64,000 nt of DNA from Ficedula albicollis (GCF_000247815.1 NC_021683.1:13457138-13521137); one strand, 5' to 3'. Positions 1 through 16,000 are shown, numbered from the stretch's first letter. The notes: generated from the letters alone by a model not told the origin. Program-made: numbers and translations.

Positions 1-3000
1 AATAGAAAATAACCCTGTTCAAATGCAATCAGAGAAGACAGATGTAGGTAAAAAACAAGTAGAGATAGGATATATGGTGCATAAATTGGCTATGTCTGTG
101 TGATAGATCAAACAGGGTGACCTTAAAAATGTTTCTAAAACATCAGCTAAAATAGGAAATTTGCATATATTTAAATACTGCTTGTTAATGAAAGATGGTC
201 TAGAAAGAATGTTAACAGTGAGAGGAAAATATAGCATAGGTGTCGTGTGCAACAGAAAGGTCACATTAGCTATCAGTGACTGAAATGTAAATATTTACTA
301 GTTTGAAGCTGGCAGGTAGTACTAGAAGTAAGCAATATTATCTTGTGCTGTTTAATGTATCTTCTTAGATAAAATATTTAGCAGAAAAAAAGACCTTGAT
401 TCAGCAAAGTTCCTAATGAACCAAAACACAGACATCCTCTTAGATCCAAATTACCTTAATGGGACTCCTTACAGATGCAGTTTTATGAGAGACAAGGGCA
501 GACCCCTGTGATGAAGCATGTTATCAAGATCACAGAGGTTGCTATGAAATTTTATCTGCCTTTACATCGGTAAAAAGAGATGTTTATACTCAGATTTCTC
601 AAGTGCATTTCATTCTCTCTTCTTGGGCATCATTCTGTGGAAGCTGGTTGGGTTTGTTTAAGAGTGAGATGGAATTGCTGCCTGGGCACTTTATTTCCAG
701 CTCAGGAGAGAAAATGTGGCTCGTCAAGAGAACCTGATATTAAATCATGAGGAGCTCTTTTGTGTAAATAGTCTGCTTGGACAAAAGGCTGCCTGGGGTT
801 TCTTGATTCCTGCTTCATTCTTTCCTGGAAACCTTTTCTCCTGTGCTCCTGTCCTGTCCTGTTTCTCTCTGCTTCCTCAGAGCAGCAGGTGAGCCATGCT
901 GCTGGGCTGGGATGTGTTTAGGCTCAGTCTGCCCAGGTGTCTGCACTGAGCCTCCAGTTTTTTTGTCAAATCCTCACAATGGGAATTGCTCCAGCTACGT
1001 AGGCAATGGCATAGGCTCCTCTTGTTCAGCTCCACTGCCCTTAAAGTGTTTGAGACTGGCTTGTCCATCTGGTCATCCCTAGAAGTACATTGTAATTATC
1101 TCCAGGTTCTTAATAAATCTGGGTTTTCTAGAGATTTCCTCTGTAATTGGATCAGTCATTAATGTAGCCCAGATTTCCCACTGTACTCTGCTGAGATTAC
1201 ATCTGTTCCCATACAGTGACCCAGTTAGAGCCAAGACACCTGTGTGACTGTGACAGAGGAAATCCATTTGTAAAATGTTATAAGTATTTTGATGTACAAT
1301 ATCATAACAAAGATATGTAGTTAGTGCAGGCAGCATCACCCAGGGCCTGGAAACAGCAGATGGATGTGCCAGTGGCTTCCCAGCACTCCAGACATGGAGA
1401 CTGATGGGCACAGGGGATTTATCCTTTCAATTTCCTTGTTTGATGCTTTCTATCCGCTGTTTTGCTAGCTCATTAATGTTCTTTTGTGTAGGTTTTATGA
1501 ATTATTTGCTTTTAAAGTCAAATAATTTTGAAAGGTCTTTTTTTGTATTCATTGCTAGGAAGAGTGTAAGTCATTGATTAGTGACAAATGCCATCTTTTG
1601 AGAAGTTCTCTTAATCTTTGGGATGTCTGTTTTGAAGGTCACTTCCATTTATTAAAGAATTGCAACTGTACACCTGAATATTTCATGAATTGCCAGTACT
1701 GTTTCTGGCTTTTGCAATACTTCTGCATAGGAAAGGAGACAGATAACAGAAAGATTTTAAAAATGTTTCCCAGAAAGCTACATATTGACCTAACATTATG
1801 TTGTCACTGGTCAAGTTGGATTGTTTCTGTCACATTTGTATTACTTAAAACAGGACAAATCAAAGGCTGAGGTGGTGTATATGGGCATAATGGGAATAAT
1901 GTCCTCACACTGAATGTTGGCTGCATGGGGCTGATCCAGCTGTAGCATAAACCTCTGGTAACAGCTGCAGTATGTGGGGTGAAAATACAAAACCAGACAG
2001 CAACAGAAAATAGCCAGAGGGGCTTGTAACAAAATTGTGTAGATTAATCACTGGATTCCTTGAATGAGGGGCATGCTACAGATCTGGGGCCCTTTTCTTT
2101 GGCCTCAGTTGCTGAGGAATGTTCTCTCAATAAGGAAGGATTTGGGGCATCATAAAAAGCACAAGGCTCTCACTGTTTCTTGATGAGGGCTCTTTCTGCC
2201 GGGGCAAGGCCCTGTCATTCAATAAAAAAGGTCCTAGACTCAGTGTCCACTGGTGATTTGTGCTTAGGTGTGTTCCATTTGTACTGTCTCACCTAATGGG
2301 AATGGGATGCTGAAGACAAGGTCCTTCTCACTGTGGGATCATTAAATCCAGGTCATCTAGAAAAGATTTGATCTGTGAAAGAAACTTTTCTATGTGTTGT
2401 TACAATAAAAGATGCCTTGGTAGGAGACATTTTAGAAATGCTGTTTTCAGGACTGCATTAGTACAAAATTTTAAATTTGCTCTCTACTCTCAGCACTCTG
2501 GGAGCTCAGCTTCCAGATTTATATGAACTTTATTCACATACTGTTTTCTTTAAACTTGAAAATTTTGGCTGCTTTGTGAACTAATTTAGGTTATAGAATC
2601 ATTTGAGCTTGCTCATTTAGGGAAATTAGGTTTATTTGTTTACAAGTGCCCTGTTCAAAAAATGATACACTGTTCCATTGTGGTCTTTCCTATGGGTTAG
2701 CCACAGTAGAGTATGTGTATTGGGGCAGCCAAAATACAAGGAGACAATTAGCTTTTCTACCAGAGACTAGTTTTGTTAACATTCCCTTGATTTGACAGCT
2801 GGAATAGATGAATGTCATTACTGACCTTTTCAATTTTACAGCTTCTTCACTTTCATAATTCCAACTCCTGCAGCTGCAGCATGGAAATGAACCTTAATAA
2901 TGTTCCCCAAACTCTTGAAAATGCATTACTTACCAGTTACATTTTACAGTACTCTAAACAGTCAGAACCTTTCATATCACTGATTTGAAACCATAGACTA

Positions 3001-5253
3001 AATGCAATTAGCATTAGCAATTATATGGTAGAAATTTCTCGACTGCTTTTGTGGAGCAGATCTGGATAATCAGACATTAGGTATCCACGTTTCAATGTGA
3101 TGGAAAAATGAACATTTTCAATGATGATGGAAAAAAATTTTCTTGAGTTTTAATTAGTGCTGGAAGATATTCTCTAGGTTCTACTATTAGTGCCCTTCAT
3201 TTAATGTTATAGAGTCAAATGCAGCTCACTTTAGCAATGTGAATAATTCTACTGTAGTTAATATAAGTAAATATAAAGAGCAGAATCAGTTATAGAATGT
3301 GAATTTCAAAGATACAATTATGTAAGCTGAGGTATCCCACTGAAATCAAAGTAATGACAAGATGCTGTTCTAGATGAGACTCTGCTGTTGTTCTTAGTGC
3401 AGTTAATCACAGTCTGCATTAATTTTAATTAAGTTCTAGTAAAAAAAAAAAAAAAGAGAAAGGGTTAGAAGGGATTCCATCACTATGGAGAATGTGAGAT
3501 TAAATAATTTAAAACTATTATTGGGGATGGGGTGGGGTGTTTGTTTTATATACAAAGTAAGACTAGTCCAGATTTGACTATCCAAATCAGGTAAAACTAT
3601 TGAATTCATGATAGGAAAGTAAGGTAGAGTTCTACAGAATAGCAAAATTAACCTTAGAAACAAGAATGCAATTTGTTTGTTGTGTTACTTGGTGGGCTTG
3701 TGGGGGGCTGTGGGGCTTCCAGAGGAGCTCACCAGCAATAACCTCTTGCTTTTCCTCCTGCCAGACAGCCTGGTTAAATCCAGTGTATTAACCACATTTT
3801 AACGTATTTTTACAGTCCTTTAGAAAGGCTTTTTTTCAAGCTCTCATGTAGCTAATGGGTCGAGTCTCTTCTGGGAGTTAAAATATACTAATGAGATTAA
3901 CTCATTAAATAACTGCCCATCACTTAGTTGCTGATACTCTCTTTTATTTTTGTCACTGGAAGGGAGAGCTGCCTCTGAAAATGTTAGCACAGCTTGGAGA
4001 CAATTTCTCTTTTATATTTTTAGTTTATTACATTTTATACCCTAGATAAGTCAGCATCCTTTTCCCTGTCACACAAATGGACTGGTCTTTCTCCCTTCAG
4101 ATTGGTTGGGCAAAGGTGACAGGTTTTGCCCTGACATTGCCTCCTTCCTTAAGGAACAAGACTTAAATCTCCCTGTGACTAATTAGTTGTCTCTCAAAGG
4201 ATGGATTTGTTGGTGCTCACACAAACAGAATAGCATTGTTGCATTCCACAGATCAGAAGAAGGAAAAAACAAAGGAACTTCACCTCAAATTTTAGAAATT
4301 AGCAACAATCCACCCCAAATAACATATACCCCTAAACAACTCCCAAATAAAATATACATATGAATATTTATGAAACAGGAAACACCATAGCAGAAAACAC
4401 AGACTAGCGCTGAACCTGCATCCTGGTGTTAGGGGGGTGGAGACATTGCCTCCTCTTAACAGAGGTGGTCCAAGTCTCATTTCTGCTGCCTTATTCGTGC
4501 CCCAGTGGTCAGGGGAAGTCCATGAGTGAGTGTCTCTCTGGGCAAGGCCAGAAAGGAGTGTGGTTTTGGAACGCCTCTTGCAGATGAGCTTGGACAGAGA
4601 TGGCAGAGGTGCCAGGAAGGAGTCCAGGCAGTGAGACCTGGTTTGGCTGTGGAATTACACTGCTTGCTCCAGTTCCAAGAAACAAATGTTCTGTCCTGGA
4701 CAAAGGGCTCGAGTGATGGCAAGCCTGTGAGATTCCTTTGAGGAGCTGGCTGGCTGCATGGATTGCTGGCACTCTTCAGCTTTAACGAGCCTGGGAGCTT
4801 CCATTGCTCACAGAGGGCTCAGAGGAACAAGGAGCTGCTGCCTGACCTTGCACATCCACATGGGCAGTAGCGTGTGTACTCACAGGAGCAGCCTTGGGGA
4901 AAACAGCAGAGCAAAGCTCTAATTTGAGAAATCCCCAGAGCACAACCAGCACACAGCCACGCTGTTTAGGGCATGGTCTGAAGAAGTTGGATCTCTCTGC
5001 CTGTTTAATGAACCCACACTTGAAAATGATTATGATGACTGATTAAGACCATACTGCTACTGTGATGAAAACCAACAAGTTCATTTCTAGCTCTTAAGGA
5101 TATAAAACAGAATTACATGCAGCATTTAAAAGACATAAGGTGTTTTTCTTACAGGCCATGCTGGTCAGGTGTTTGTCTACACACAGCCCTTGTGCTTGCT
5201 TCTAAATAAAGTTCTGCTTTCTTCATAGTCATCTGTCCAGGAAACTTGAACTT
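1..5253. other. Non-coding AT-rich DNA, no gene recognised
   Basis: All open frames here are short (110 codons or fewer) and match no protein I know. A few AT-rich blocks carry TAAT-type cores (for instance 3840-3930), but nothing is strong enough to annotate separately. An A-run lies at about 3440-3454. Confidence 0.7.
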
Positions 5254-6070
5254 TTCTCAATGGCACAAGCCTGTCTTGGTTTTCAGGGTTGTTGCTTTTT
5301 TTTTTTTTTTTTGGTGATAAAGACTTCACTAAATTTATGGTATTGCAAATAAAATGTGATTACTTTGGCCATTGGTGAGTAAAAATATAAACAATATCTT
5401 CATTATATTTTCCCCCTGTTTTAATCCCGTCTAGTATTGGTTAAACAATTTCAAATGACTGTTGAATTACAATAGAAAGTAAGAAAAAGGGAAAGAATTT
5501 CGTCTTGTCTTTTTAAAGCCAAGGTCTCTGGTTAGAGTCACCAATAGAGGGACACTGAAAAATTCTTAATTTTTGCACAAGGACACAGTACATATTTATC
5601 TCTAAGGTGAGCAATATCTGAACTATTGAACTTACTAAAATAAAACTTTATTGGTTTTGGTGCTGGGGGGGGTTGTTGGTTTTGTTGTTTTTTACTTGAG
5701 TTTTTTTAAACTTAGTTGAACAAGTCAATTGAAAATAAATAGAACAATGCATTTTAAGCATAGCCCTATGGTTGGCCAAGTGTTAGACACACTGTCTGCT
5801 ATTTAATACATTACTGAACAGCCTAGGCTGTGACCCTAAGCACAGGCATTGGAACCCAAATTACACACGTCTTTATTCTTTTTGCATGATAAGATACTGT
5901 ATTGTACTTCAGAACTGCCCTCCTTGGAATGTAATGTTTGCAATGCAGAAGTGGAAATAACTGGGTTTCCTAAGGGTTTCATTCAGATGAAACAGCAGTG
6001 ACTGTCTGTCTGCACCACTAGTAAATGAAACAAAACAGAGAGCAAGCAACAATTCATTGCTCATTTTTTT
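5254..6070 (+). repeat. Tandem duplication, copy 1 (817 bp)
   Basis: This segment is followed immediately by a second copy at a constant offset of 817 bp. It starts at TTCTCAATGGCACAAG, runs through a T17 stretch (5296-5312) and ends at TTCATTGCTCATTTTT. The few differences between copies lie within the first 45 bp (CAAGCC against CAAGGC; GGGTTGTTGC against GGGTTTGTGC). No coding content is seen. Confidence 0.93.
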
Positions 6071-6887
6071 TTCTCAATGGCACAAGGCTGTCTTGGTTTT
6101 CAGGGTTTGTGCTTTTTTTTTTTTTTTTTGGTGATAAAGACTTCACTAAATTTATGGTATTGCAAATAAAATGTGATTACTTTGGCCATTGGTGAGTAAA
6201 AATATAAACAATATCTTCATTATATTTTCCCCCTGTTTTAATCCCGTCTAGTATTGGTTAAACAATTTCAAATGACTGTTGAATTACAATAGAAAGTAAG
6301 AAAAAGGGAAAGAATTTCGTCTTGTCTTTTTAAAGCCAAGGTCTCTGGTTAGAGTCACCAATAGAGGGACACTGAAAAATTCTTAATTTTTGCACAAGGA
6401 CACAGTACATATTTATCTCTAAGGTGAGCAATATCTGAACTATTGAACTTACTAAAATAAAACTTTATTGGTTTTGGTGCTGGGGGGGGTTGTTGGTTTT
6501 GTTGTTTTTTACTTGAGTTTTTTTAAACTTAGTTGAACAAGTCAATTGAAAATAAATAGAACAATGCATTTTAAGCATAGCCCTATGGTTGGCCAAGTGT
6601 TAGACACACTGTCTGCTATTTAATACATTACTGAACAGCCTAGGCTGTGACCCTAAGCACAGGCATTGGAACCCAAATTACACACGTCTTTATTCTTTTT
6701 GCATGATAAGATACTGTATTGTACTTCAGAACTGCCCTCCTTGGAATGTAATGTTTGCAATGCAGAAGTGGAAATAACTGGGTTTCCTAAGGGTTTCATT
6801 CAGATGAAACAGCAGTGACTGTCTGTCTGCACCACTAGTAAATGAAACAAAACAGAGAGCAAGCAACAATTCATTGCTCATTTTTGC
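6071..6887 (+). repeat. Tandem duplication, copy 2 (817 bp)
   Basis: Second copy of the unit at 5254-6070. Similarity runs to about 6885, after which the sequence continues as unique DNA (GCTTGCTGTAG). From the T17 stretch onward the two copies look identical base for base. The unit is either a very recent duplication or a false duplication made in assembly. Confidence 0.93.
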
Positions 6888-9800
6888 TTGCTGTAGACTT
6901 GTTTCAAAGACAACAGAAAGAAATGGAAAAGGAGGGGAACTGCCAAAGTCATATCTGTACCTATTTGTGTCTAGCATTATCTTTTATGTCAAATCATTAG
7001 CATGCCCAGGAAAACCCAGTGGTGCTTAGTGCCAGCTGTCTGTGCATTACAGCAGAGGAGCTGGGGGGAGACACCAGGGGAGAGGCAGTCATTAAAGAGA
7101 GGGGATGTCTCTGTCCCAGTGACACTTGTGGGTATCTGCAGTGTCCCTTTGGGATGGGCAGGAGGCAGGCTGTGGAGGCACCTGGTGATGGCCTGGCCAG
7201 CAGCAGAGTTGTGACAGTGGCCTTCTGGGAGGGAAAGGGCAGCAGCAGTGCTTGGCAAGAGCATCCAGGGCACATTCTCAGGACTGGCCCTGACAGTAGG
7301 GTAGGCATCCCAGCACTGCCTTCTGTTTGCTCCAGCGATGAAATCTGTTGACTCAGAAATTTGATTAATATTTAATGTAAGAAAACACATTGATGCTGAT
7401 TTAAAAGAAGAAGTGAATGTATGCAGCTCTGTCTTGTGCTTTTCACAGATATCAGTGATGACAGATTTCAATATTACATTCAGAATTACTCTGGGAAAGG
7501 ATGTGCTCAGCCCAGGATCAGCCCATGGTGCAGGGTGTGCTCTGGAAATGAAGAATAATAACAGCTTATGTTAGTAGCATGAAACATTGATTCCATGTGC
7601 TTTAATGTGAAGAACCACACCACTGACTGAACTCGGAGCAGCTGTCAGGGTCTGAGTCACCATGTGATCGTTTTTAGTCAAGCAAGTTTCTGAATCATGG
7701 GCCTATAATTGCTTCAGATTCCTGTTATTGATCTCTTATGTCAAAATAATTGAACTTTATGGCTGACTTCTGATTCTTATTGAGAAATCATATAATTACT
7801 TCCAACTAGCTGTGAGTCAATAGCAGTTGAATATGTACCACTATTCAGTGTGCTTGATATATAAATTCTCTTCCAAATAAAAACAAGACCTACAATACAT
7901 TAATAAATCTAGCAGTCTGGATGCACAGTCCTAAGTTACATCATTCCATCACCTAATATTTGCAGTACCTGGAGTATCTGTAATGTGTTTGTGTACAAAA
8001 TGTACCAACTTCAGTCCCAGCCCCACCAGCTCTGGGACTGCTGTGCCTGCAGAGAGCCTGGCAGGGTCTGCACTGATGCAGCAGCCAGACACAGGGAGCA
8101 CACATCGAGGTCTTGCTGGCCCAGCAAATGCTGTGAAATGCTGGGAGCCAGCACATTTTATTGAGCTGGGGCTGGCAGGGACATGTCCTATAAAACACGA
8201 AAAAACTCTTCTCTTTCCACTTGAAGTTCACACAGTCTAGAAAATCCTGTCCTGTATATCACTTTTTTTTTTTTTTCAGCTTTGCCTTTGCTCCTTTGCT
8301 TATACCAATAAACTGTCTGGAGCCTTATTTACAAGCCCCTGTATCCAGCACACAGACATCCTTGTTCTCCGTCAGAGTAGATACAAATGCATAGTCACAT
8401 TTTCAAAAAGCTCATACTATTACATTTTCACAAAAACCTATCATTTTTGTTGACTACAGGGTGGTGACAAATAAACAGTTGCAATCCTTTTGAACAGGCA
8501 GTTTAAAAAGCTCCCCAAAAAGCTGAAACTCTTTTCTAGAATGATTTAAGCTGAGAATTTTTGCACCCCACTGCTGATGGGCAATAGACTCTATACACAC
8601 ACAGAGCAGGAAAGGGACTTAGGTGATAAAAGATGTTCTACTTTAAGGTAATGAAGGCTTCATGTGGCCTCAATGAATAGCTTTATCCCTCAATTTCTAG
8701 ACCAAAGCCTACCTGAGAAAGCCCATTAGCTTTACTGAGTCTTCTTTCCCTTGTAATTGCTGTGCTGCTAGTACTGGTTTTATTCACATCTGCATTTCTT
8801 TAAGTATTGTTTTATTAATTCTCTTTCCTTAGGAGAAATGAAGTATTAATCAGCCAGTGCATTTAGTACCTTCTCACATAAATATCTAGACAATGCAGTG
8901 ATTTGGAATTCTTTACACCTTTTTGCAGGTTTTTCATTATATTTCTTAGTGTCTTGAGGATGCCTTTCCTCATGACACTTTACAATAAACCTTTGCAAAA
9001 TGAATAGCTTTCATTATGAAATCAATGATATTCCCTCTAAACTTCAGGGGCAATGTCAAAGAAAAGCTGCTATAATTGCTAATGCTGAGCAGTTTTTTAT
9101 GACCAAACTCTACTTTCCAGATGTCACAGCAATACAGTCATCACCTTCCTCAGCACTTTTGCACTCCCTTGTCACTATAGCTGTCTCAAGAAAGTGATTG
9201 TCAGCCATGTCTTTTTCTGTTCTTTTATGCCTTTACTCTGTTTCTGTTTGAATTAAGCCTTAAAGCTACCCTTTTAAGCAGAAATGGTGTTAATGGTGAC
9301 CTGTGACTCTGCATGGCAGGAATCTTTGACCCCTGCCTCATCTAAAACATGATACAAGGATGAATTTTAATTCCAAAGCAAAAATGTAGTTATTAAGAAC
9401 CTGATGTATGAATTTTAACTCCTTTTTGTTTACAAATATCTGCCATGCAGACACTGAATACTGCCTGTGACCAGCCCACTACAGTCCATTCTTCTGAGTA
9501 CTCCCAGGTATTAGAGGTTTTAATTTGAGGTAGAGTCCATAGCAGCATTTTTAAGGAGCCAAATCCAGTGTGCTCCATAGCACTGGCCCCTGGGGTGGTT
9601 GCTGCATGCACTGGCTGGCTCCAGGGGTAGCACACTGCTCAGTTTGGTCCTGCCTGGCACAGGGACTCTGGCACCCAGAGGACAGAAGGCTTCCCAGGAC
9701 TGCTGTGTCAGCTGTAGACACATAAACTCCTCAAAATTCTGATCAAAAATAAATTAGGCACATTTTTCTCTTAAAGTGGACCTTTGATCTTATGTGTTTA

Positions 9801-12316
9801 TGCATTCCAGCAACAGAGGGAATGTGTTTGGTAAAAGCCTTAGAAACTCAGCAGCTGTTCATTAAATCAGGTACTGTGGCTGTTCCACTTTTCTAAATTT
9901 TTCTAAGGTGCAAAACTGCATCAGCTAGTTCTCTCTCAGAGAGACATTTCTCCCAGTTCCATTTTATAAGGTAATCCTCTGGTTCACAAGAAAATGAAAT
10001 TGAAATAGTAAAAGTTTCTTAGCATCTTGGTACTCTCTTGATTAGTATTCTCTTGAGTATAAACAATTTAATGTGTGCAGAAATAGACATCTGAGTCATT
10101 AATTTGTTTGCCTGCTTTGAGGCCATTGAAATATGGAAAAGATGAGTTAGCTGCCCCCAGCTACAGTGGGGGCTAGAATGGCCATGGTGACAGGCAGGCT
10201 TGCAGCAGGATCATGCTACCAGGCACTGCACTCAGGGAAGTTCAGGGGTCACTCTGGGAAGTTACTTTGACTTACACAATTCTTTAAAACCCATATCTAG
10301 ATGGTTGATTTTTTGTCATAACCAGGGTACCATACCAGTGATTTTCCTGATGCTCTGTTTCCCTTCAAAGGCTTTGATTGTCTTATCTCATTTCCTGCCT
10401 TAATTGCTTTAAATGTGCTGACAAGCACAAGTGACCAATTATTAGTACTTTCTCTCATCTTTGTTTTCCATGATACTCTTCCATGTTGTAATTACTTTTC
10501 AATTTTTCATGACTCAAAATAGGAGGTGTACATAATGAATACAAATAGCAAATTGATTAAATGTAATGTGCATTGTAGCACCAGTGAGATTGTCATTTGT
10601 TATTAATGAGAGAGATTTGTCAGGTGCTTGTGAATAGGCTTGTGATGCACAGCAATCCAAACCTAACAGTGTAAGGCTGTGGCCGACTTTCTGCAGTTTT
10701 ATTGTCATCCAACACAAAAGGAAGCTGTGCATGATTTTCAAGATAGACTTATTTTTCTCTGGTTTGGTGCCATCTTAACTTTTTGGGCTTTAATAGCAAA
10801 ACAAGCAGGTCAGGTTAGTTGGGAATATTCCAATAAATGGTGTGTCACTGTTAGGCACCAGATTTCAGTGCCTGAGTCCTTTTGTAGGAGTTAAAATACT
10901 GATTTTTACACTGCTGAAGCTAAATGAGGCCTTGGCCTGCACTGGTGCACAGTAGTCAGGCAGCTCGTGCAGGAAGGACAGGAGCCTGCTGCCGAGGTCT
11001 CTGTGCCAGATGCAACCAGGCACACAAATCCTTGTTTTGCATCCTTACCAAGGCACCAGCCACCAGGCAGTGCACTGCTCCAGAGCTGTGAGCTACTGCT
11101 GCTGGTCCAGTTCTTGGTACATAAATAAATAACCACTGAATTCTTCTCCTCTGTGACCTACAGGGAAGTATTTGCTGTTAGGGTTGGTGGTTTTGAGTCT
11201 TCCATGTCTCTTCCATGCCTATATCTGACAAACATTTTGTTTGATAGCCAAAATTTTCTTTTGTGGAATGAGAAAAGTTTTCTTCATTGTGTTGCAGTGA
11301 AACAGATAGAAAGGCTTAAAAACGAAAATGGTAATGCAGAAATTTACTTCCAAATCTTAAGCCTTAAGTCTTAAAGTCCAAATAGCCGAATCTTTGTGCC
11401 CCACATGGAGCTCCCTAGTTTCACTGTGGATTAACAAAGGTTTGGGCTTTTTTCAGAGTCAGAGCCTTGACAGTACTTTAGCTCCTTCTTGATGTACGTT
11501 GCTTTTGCTGCATTAACTTCAAAAATATTTGCACCAGGTGAAGATCTGACTGATGGCCAGTTTGTTCTAGCCGCGGACCATACTCAGTTAAGAACAACGT
11601 AAAACAGTTTTCTTTACAAATTACATTTTACAGTGTGAACATCAGTATTATTTACCTGAATCTAACAAATTGACTGAAGATTAAACCTTGTTATTCAATT
11701 CTTTCAGCTTCTGCTTTCACAAGTGAATGTAGGGACTTTATTAGCATTATTTAAAACAAAAATTTTGCTCATAAAGCCTTTGAAGAACTAAATCAAAATG
11801 TTATGCAGTTGTTATGGACCACAAGAAGAAAAGAATCTCTGAAATTTACTCTGAAATTAGAGACTTTAATCTGCATAATTTATACGCTGAGTATTCATAA
11901 AAAGGACTACAATTGAAACTCACCTGTCATCAAAAGTAAAAGGATGGAAACAATAGCTAAGACTGAGGCAGGGAAATGGTATTATGGATGTTATTTCCTA
12001 AATATTTGCTAAGGATCAGTTTCTACCAGTTACTGAGGAAATTAAGGGAAAGTGACAAAGCAACAATCATTTCCAAGTAATAGTTCTTTTTCCTTTTCAT
12101 TATCTGAGCAGTCTGCCCTCGGATCTGCTGCATTGTTCAGATTTAGAACCATTTCCTGCTGTAATAGACAAGGCAGGGACTGTCCAGGCAGGCAGGGAGG
12201 AGAGCTGGGCTCCTGCAGGGCAGCTGCCCTAGGCTCCAGCAAGGCTCAGAGCTGCCCTTGATTAAACCACTCAAAACTGGGACATCAAATAAGGACATGG
12301 ACTTCCCCCATTCTGC
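6888..12316. other. Non-coding DNA, no gene recognised
   Basis: There are short frames only. 6989-7350 is somewhat GC-richer and open on both strands, which argues for composition rather than coding. A T run lies near 8262-8276. Confidence 0.65.
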
Positions 12317-13083
<767 letters not shown>

Positions 13084-16000
13084 CTTTCCCCTGCCTCCGA
13101 ACCTCCCAGAGGGACTGATTGCTTTTTCTTGCCTTTGGAAACACTTTTGTCCCTTCAGGGTTTTTCCTCTTTGCCCTGCTCCTGGCAGAGGTTATCCTAG
13201 GAGGGCCTGTTTTATCTCCAGAAGGGATCTCATTACTAAACAAGAGTCCTGGGCAGGATTTACACCCTTCCTCTGGAAACACCAGAAGCTTGTGTCAATT
13301 TCTGCTCTTTCATATTCCTGTCAGCTTGTCAGGGACTATCATTCATAAAAAATTTAACACAGGAAACCTGTCAGGGTTGGTCTCTTGGTGCTACAACAAA
13401 ATAAATATTTAATAATGACACGATGATACATTTCCACTAAACAGCTGACATCCTGCACTTCAGCACGATGGGCTAATAGTTCTCTTTATGACTGTGCTCC
13501 CAATAAAGTACTTATGCAACAGGTGAATGGATCAAAGCCCTGTGAACAACGCAGGGACAACATCTTATGATTGAGGTGGCAGAAATCCCCAGTGATTTTC
13601 TCACAAAATATGACTTTTTGTGGACTTTGAATTTCAGTGCTCCTGGCTCAGAATTTTTAGGTATGCTTGCCCACACCCACTGTTCATCCACTTGCTGGAA
13701 CAGCCACGTCTCCATCACGTCTCCAGACCTTGCAGCGATTCCAGGTGCTTGTTCCAGATGTGTTATTAACAGTTTAGTGACAGCTCTAGCCATACTCTTC
13801 TATAAATTGCTTTTTTAATCCTGAATTCTAAATTTTGAAATACTGTGCTGTTACTACTGTAGTCCATGAATTGTTCCTCTGACAGCTTAGGACACTTTGT
13901 GGAGCAGCAAATTACCAAGCTTTATCACTGTTTTTCTTCCATTTATTCACTTTCTTTCATTTATAAAGTCATATGGGACAGTTTGACTTGAGGGAGGAAC
14001 AAGGTATTTTTGTCTTTAAAAATGTACCTTTTGGATGTAGCTATCTAATTAGTTTCCTCTGGTCTTCGAAAGGATTTCTTGAACATTACCATCTGAAACT
14101 GGTTCATAACTGGAAAATTATTCAAAAATATTTTTCTTCTCCTGGCCCTTTCTGCTCTATTTGAAATGATGTAAATAAAAAAAGCCAGCCAACAATCTTT
14201 AACAGTCTGATCTAACTTACTGCTTCTTCACTACTTGTACTTTTACTTCTCTGTTCAATAACTCACGACACCACACAGACTGACCAGTTTGAGGTGGGTT
14301 AGAGCACAGTAGTTATTTACCCAATGAAATACAGCTCTGCTTTACACCCATGACAGAAAAATCTGTGTCCCTCAGTCAAGTGGGGGTGAGGCCAGGCAGT
14401 GTGAACAGGCACAGAATGTCCTGCTCCCACCTGTGGCGCCACTGGACTGGTTCAGCCTGAAAAAAGCAGATTGTTCAGAGTGTGGGGAGGCTGATAGGCC
14501 TGACACAAAATCTGCTACATTCTCCTTCTGAGCTACTCTCAAATCTGGGGCCTCCAGGATGAGTCTTCAGCTAGCACTGCATCTAATATTTGTGCAAACA
14601 TAAGGAACCTTTCCCTGCCTTTCTTTTCAACTTACAGAAATATTCTAATTAGTTATTTCAGGTGGGAGAAGGGAGAGGAATTTGAAGCAGGGCAAATGTG
14701 TGACTGTTGATTTTGCAGTCGTTCTGTCAAAAAAATGTATTCTACTTCTAATACACACCATTTGGAAAGCAAAGCCCCTTTTAAAATGCTTCAGAACTCA
14801 TGTCCTTTTTAATTGCCTGGAATTCATGGTGGCTGTGTGAGAAAGCCATAAACATATACAATCATAAAAACACATTTAGACAACCCAAACAGAATCAGTG
14901 CCATATTATTTTAGTTTATTATTCCTAGTGGAGTACAGATTGGTCTTCCTACTTTGATATTTATTTATACCAAGGAACTACAAGAACATAAATGCCACTC
15001 TTGGGATAATCCTAATGCTGGGGCCGAACAGAATACACATTGCATCTGTCTCATTTGCAGTAAAATGAAGGAGTGTTTAGGTGTAATCCTGCTAATGAAG
15101 GACAAAGTTGAAGGTCAAACATAGTTTTCAGAATGAATGTGGCACTGTGAAGCTGAGAGAACTGTAATTCTGCATTAAAAAGTTTTCTTAAAATATCAAA
15201 TAACTAAGATGCAAGAAAAGGAAAATGTAGCTCTTTGGTTTTATTATTCTTTTTTCTTTGAAGCCACTCAAGGGTTGTGTTCAAGATTTTAGTGCTCATA
15301 TGAAAAATTAATGATGGGTTTTTGCTAGACAGAAAGCCTTTTTATTTTGCACATGATTAACAAAGACAACTCAATGCAAAAGTGAGATACTCAGCAGGGG
15401 GTGAGTCCAGCTCACAGCTTCACACCATAACATTTATTGACATGGGAAAATACCCACTTTTATCTAAAGACAGTTCAACACATAGGATATGTGCAGGGCC
15501 GTACGTACTGAATAATGAGGAACAGATTCTCCACAAAGGAAAATGTCAACCAAAATAAACAAACAGCCTAGCAGCAGGCTGGCCCTGCACTGCCCTGGGC
15601 TGCTTGGAGTCTACTGCAGAGCCAAGTGCAATGTTAGTCTTGTGCTAGTTATTGTCAGAAGTAGATTATCTGCTGAAAGGCTGCAGGGTGACTCCAGACA
15701 GCCTGCCTGCAGAGGAAGAAAAGCCAAGGACGTGTAGGCAGTGTAGAATATAAACCAGAGCTGCACTCTGCTCACAGATTGATTTCATGTTCCTCACCTA
15801 CAAAGATCTCATTTTGGGGGGCCTGGGGACTTTTCCCACTGGTCTTTTCCCACAATGTAAAATCACACAGTAAGCTCACATGAGTTTGTGCAACGGAAAG
15901 CTTTAACCCTGTCATTTCTGTACCCACCCCTCAGTTTTTATAACTTCTTGTTTTGATCTAGTCAGCCAACTCTGTGCATTTCTGGAGTTCAGAAGGGCCA

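Noticed and set aside
3330..3365. CACTGAAATCAAAGTAATG as part of an old repeat
   Set aside because: Too short and too diverged to assign to any family by eye.
6989..7471. 160-codon minus-strand frame
   Set aside because: No domain or splice context, and overlapping frames are open on the plus strand. It looks like local composition.
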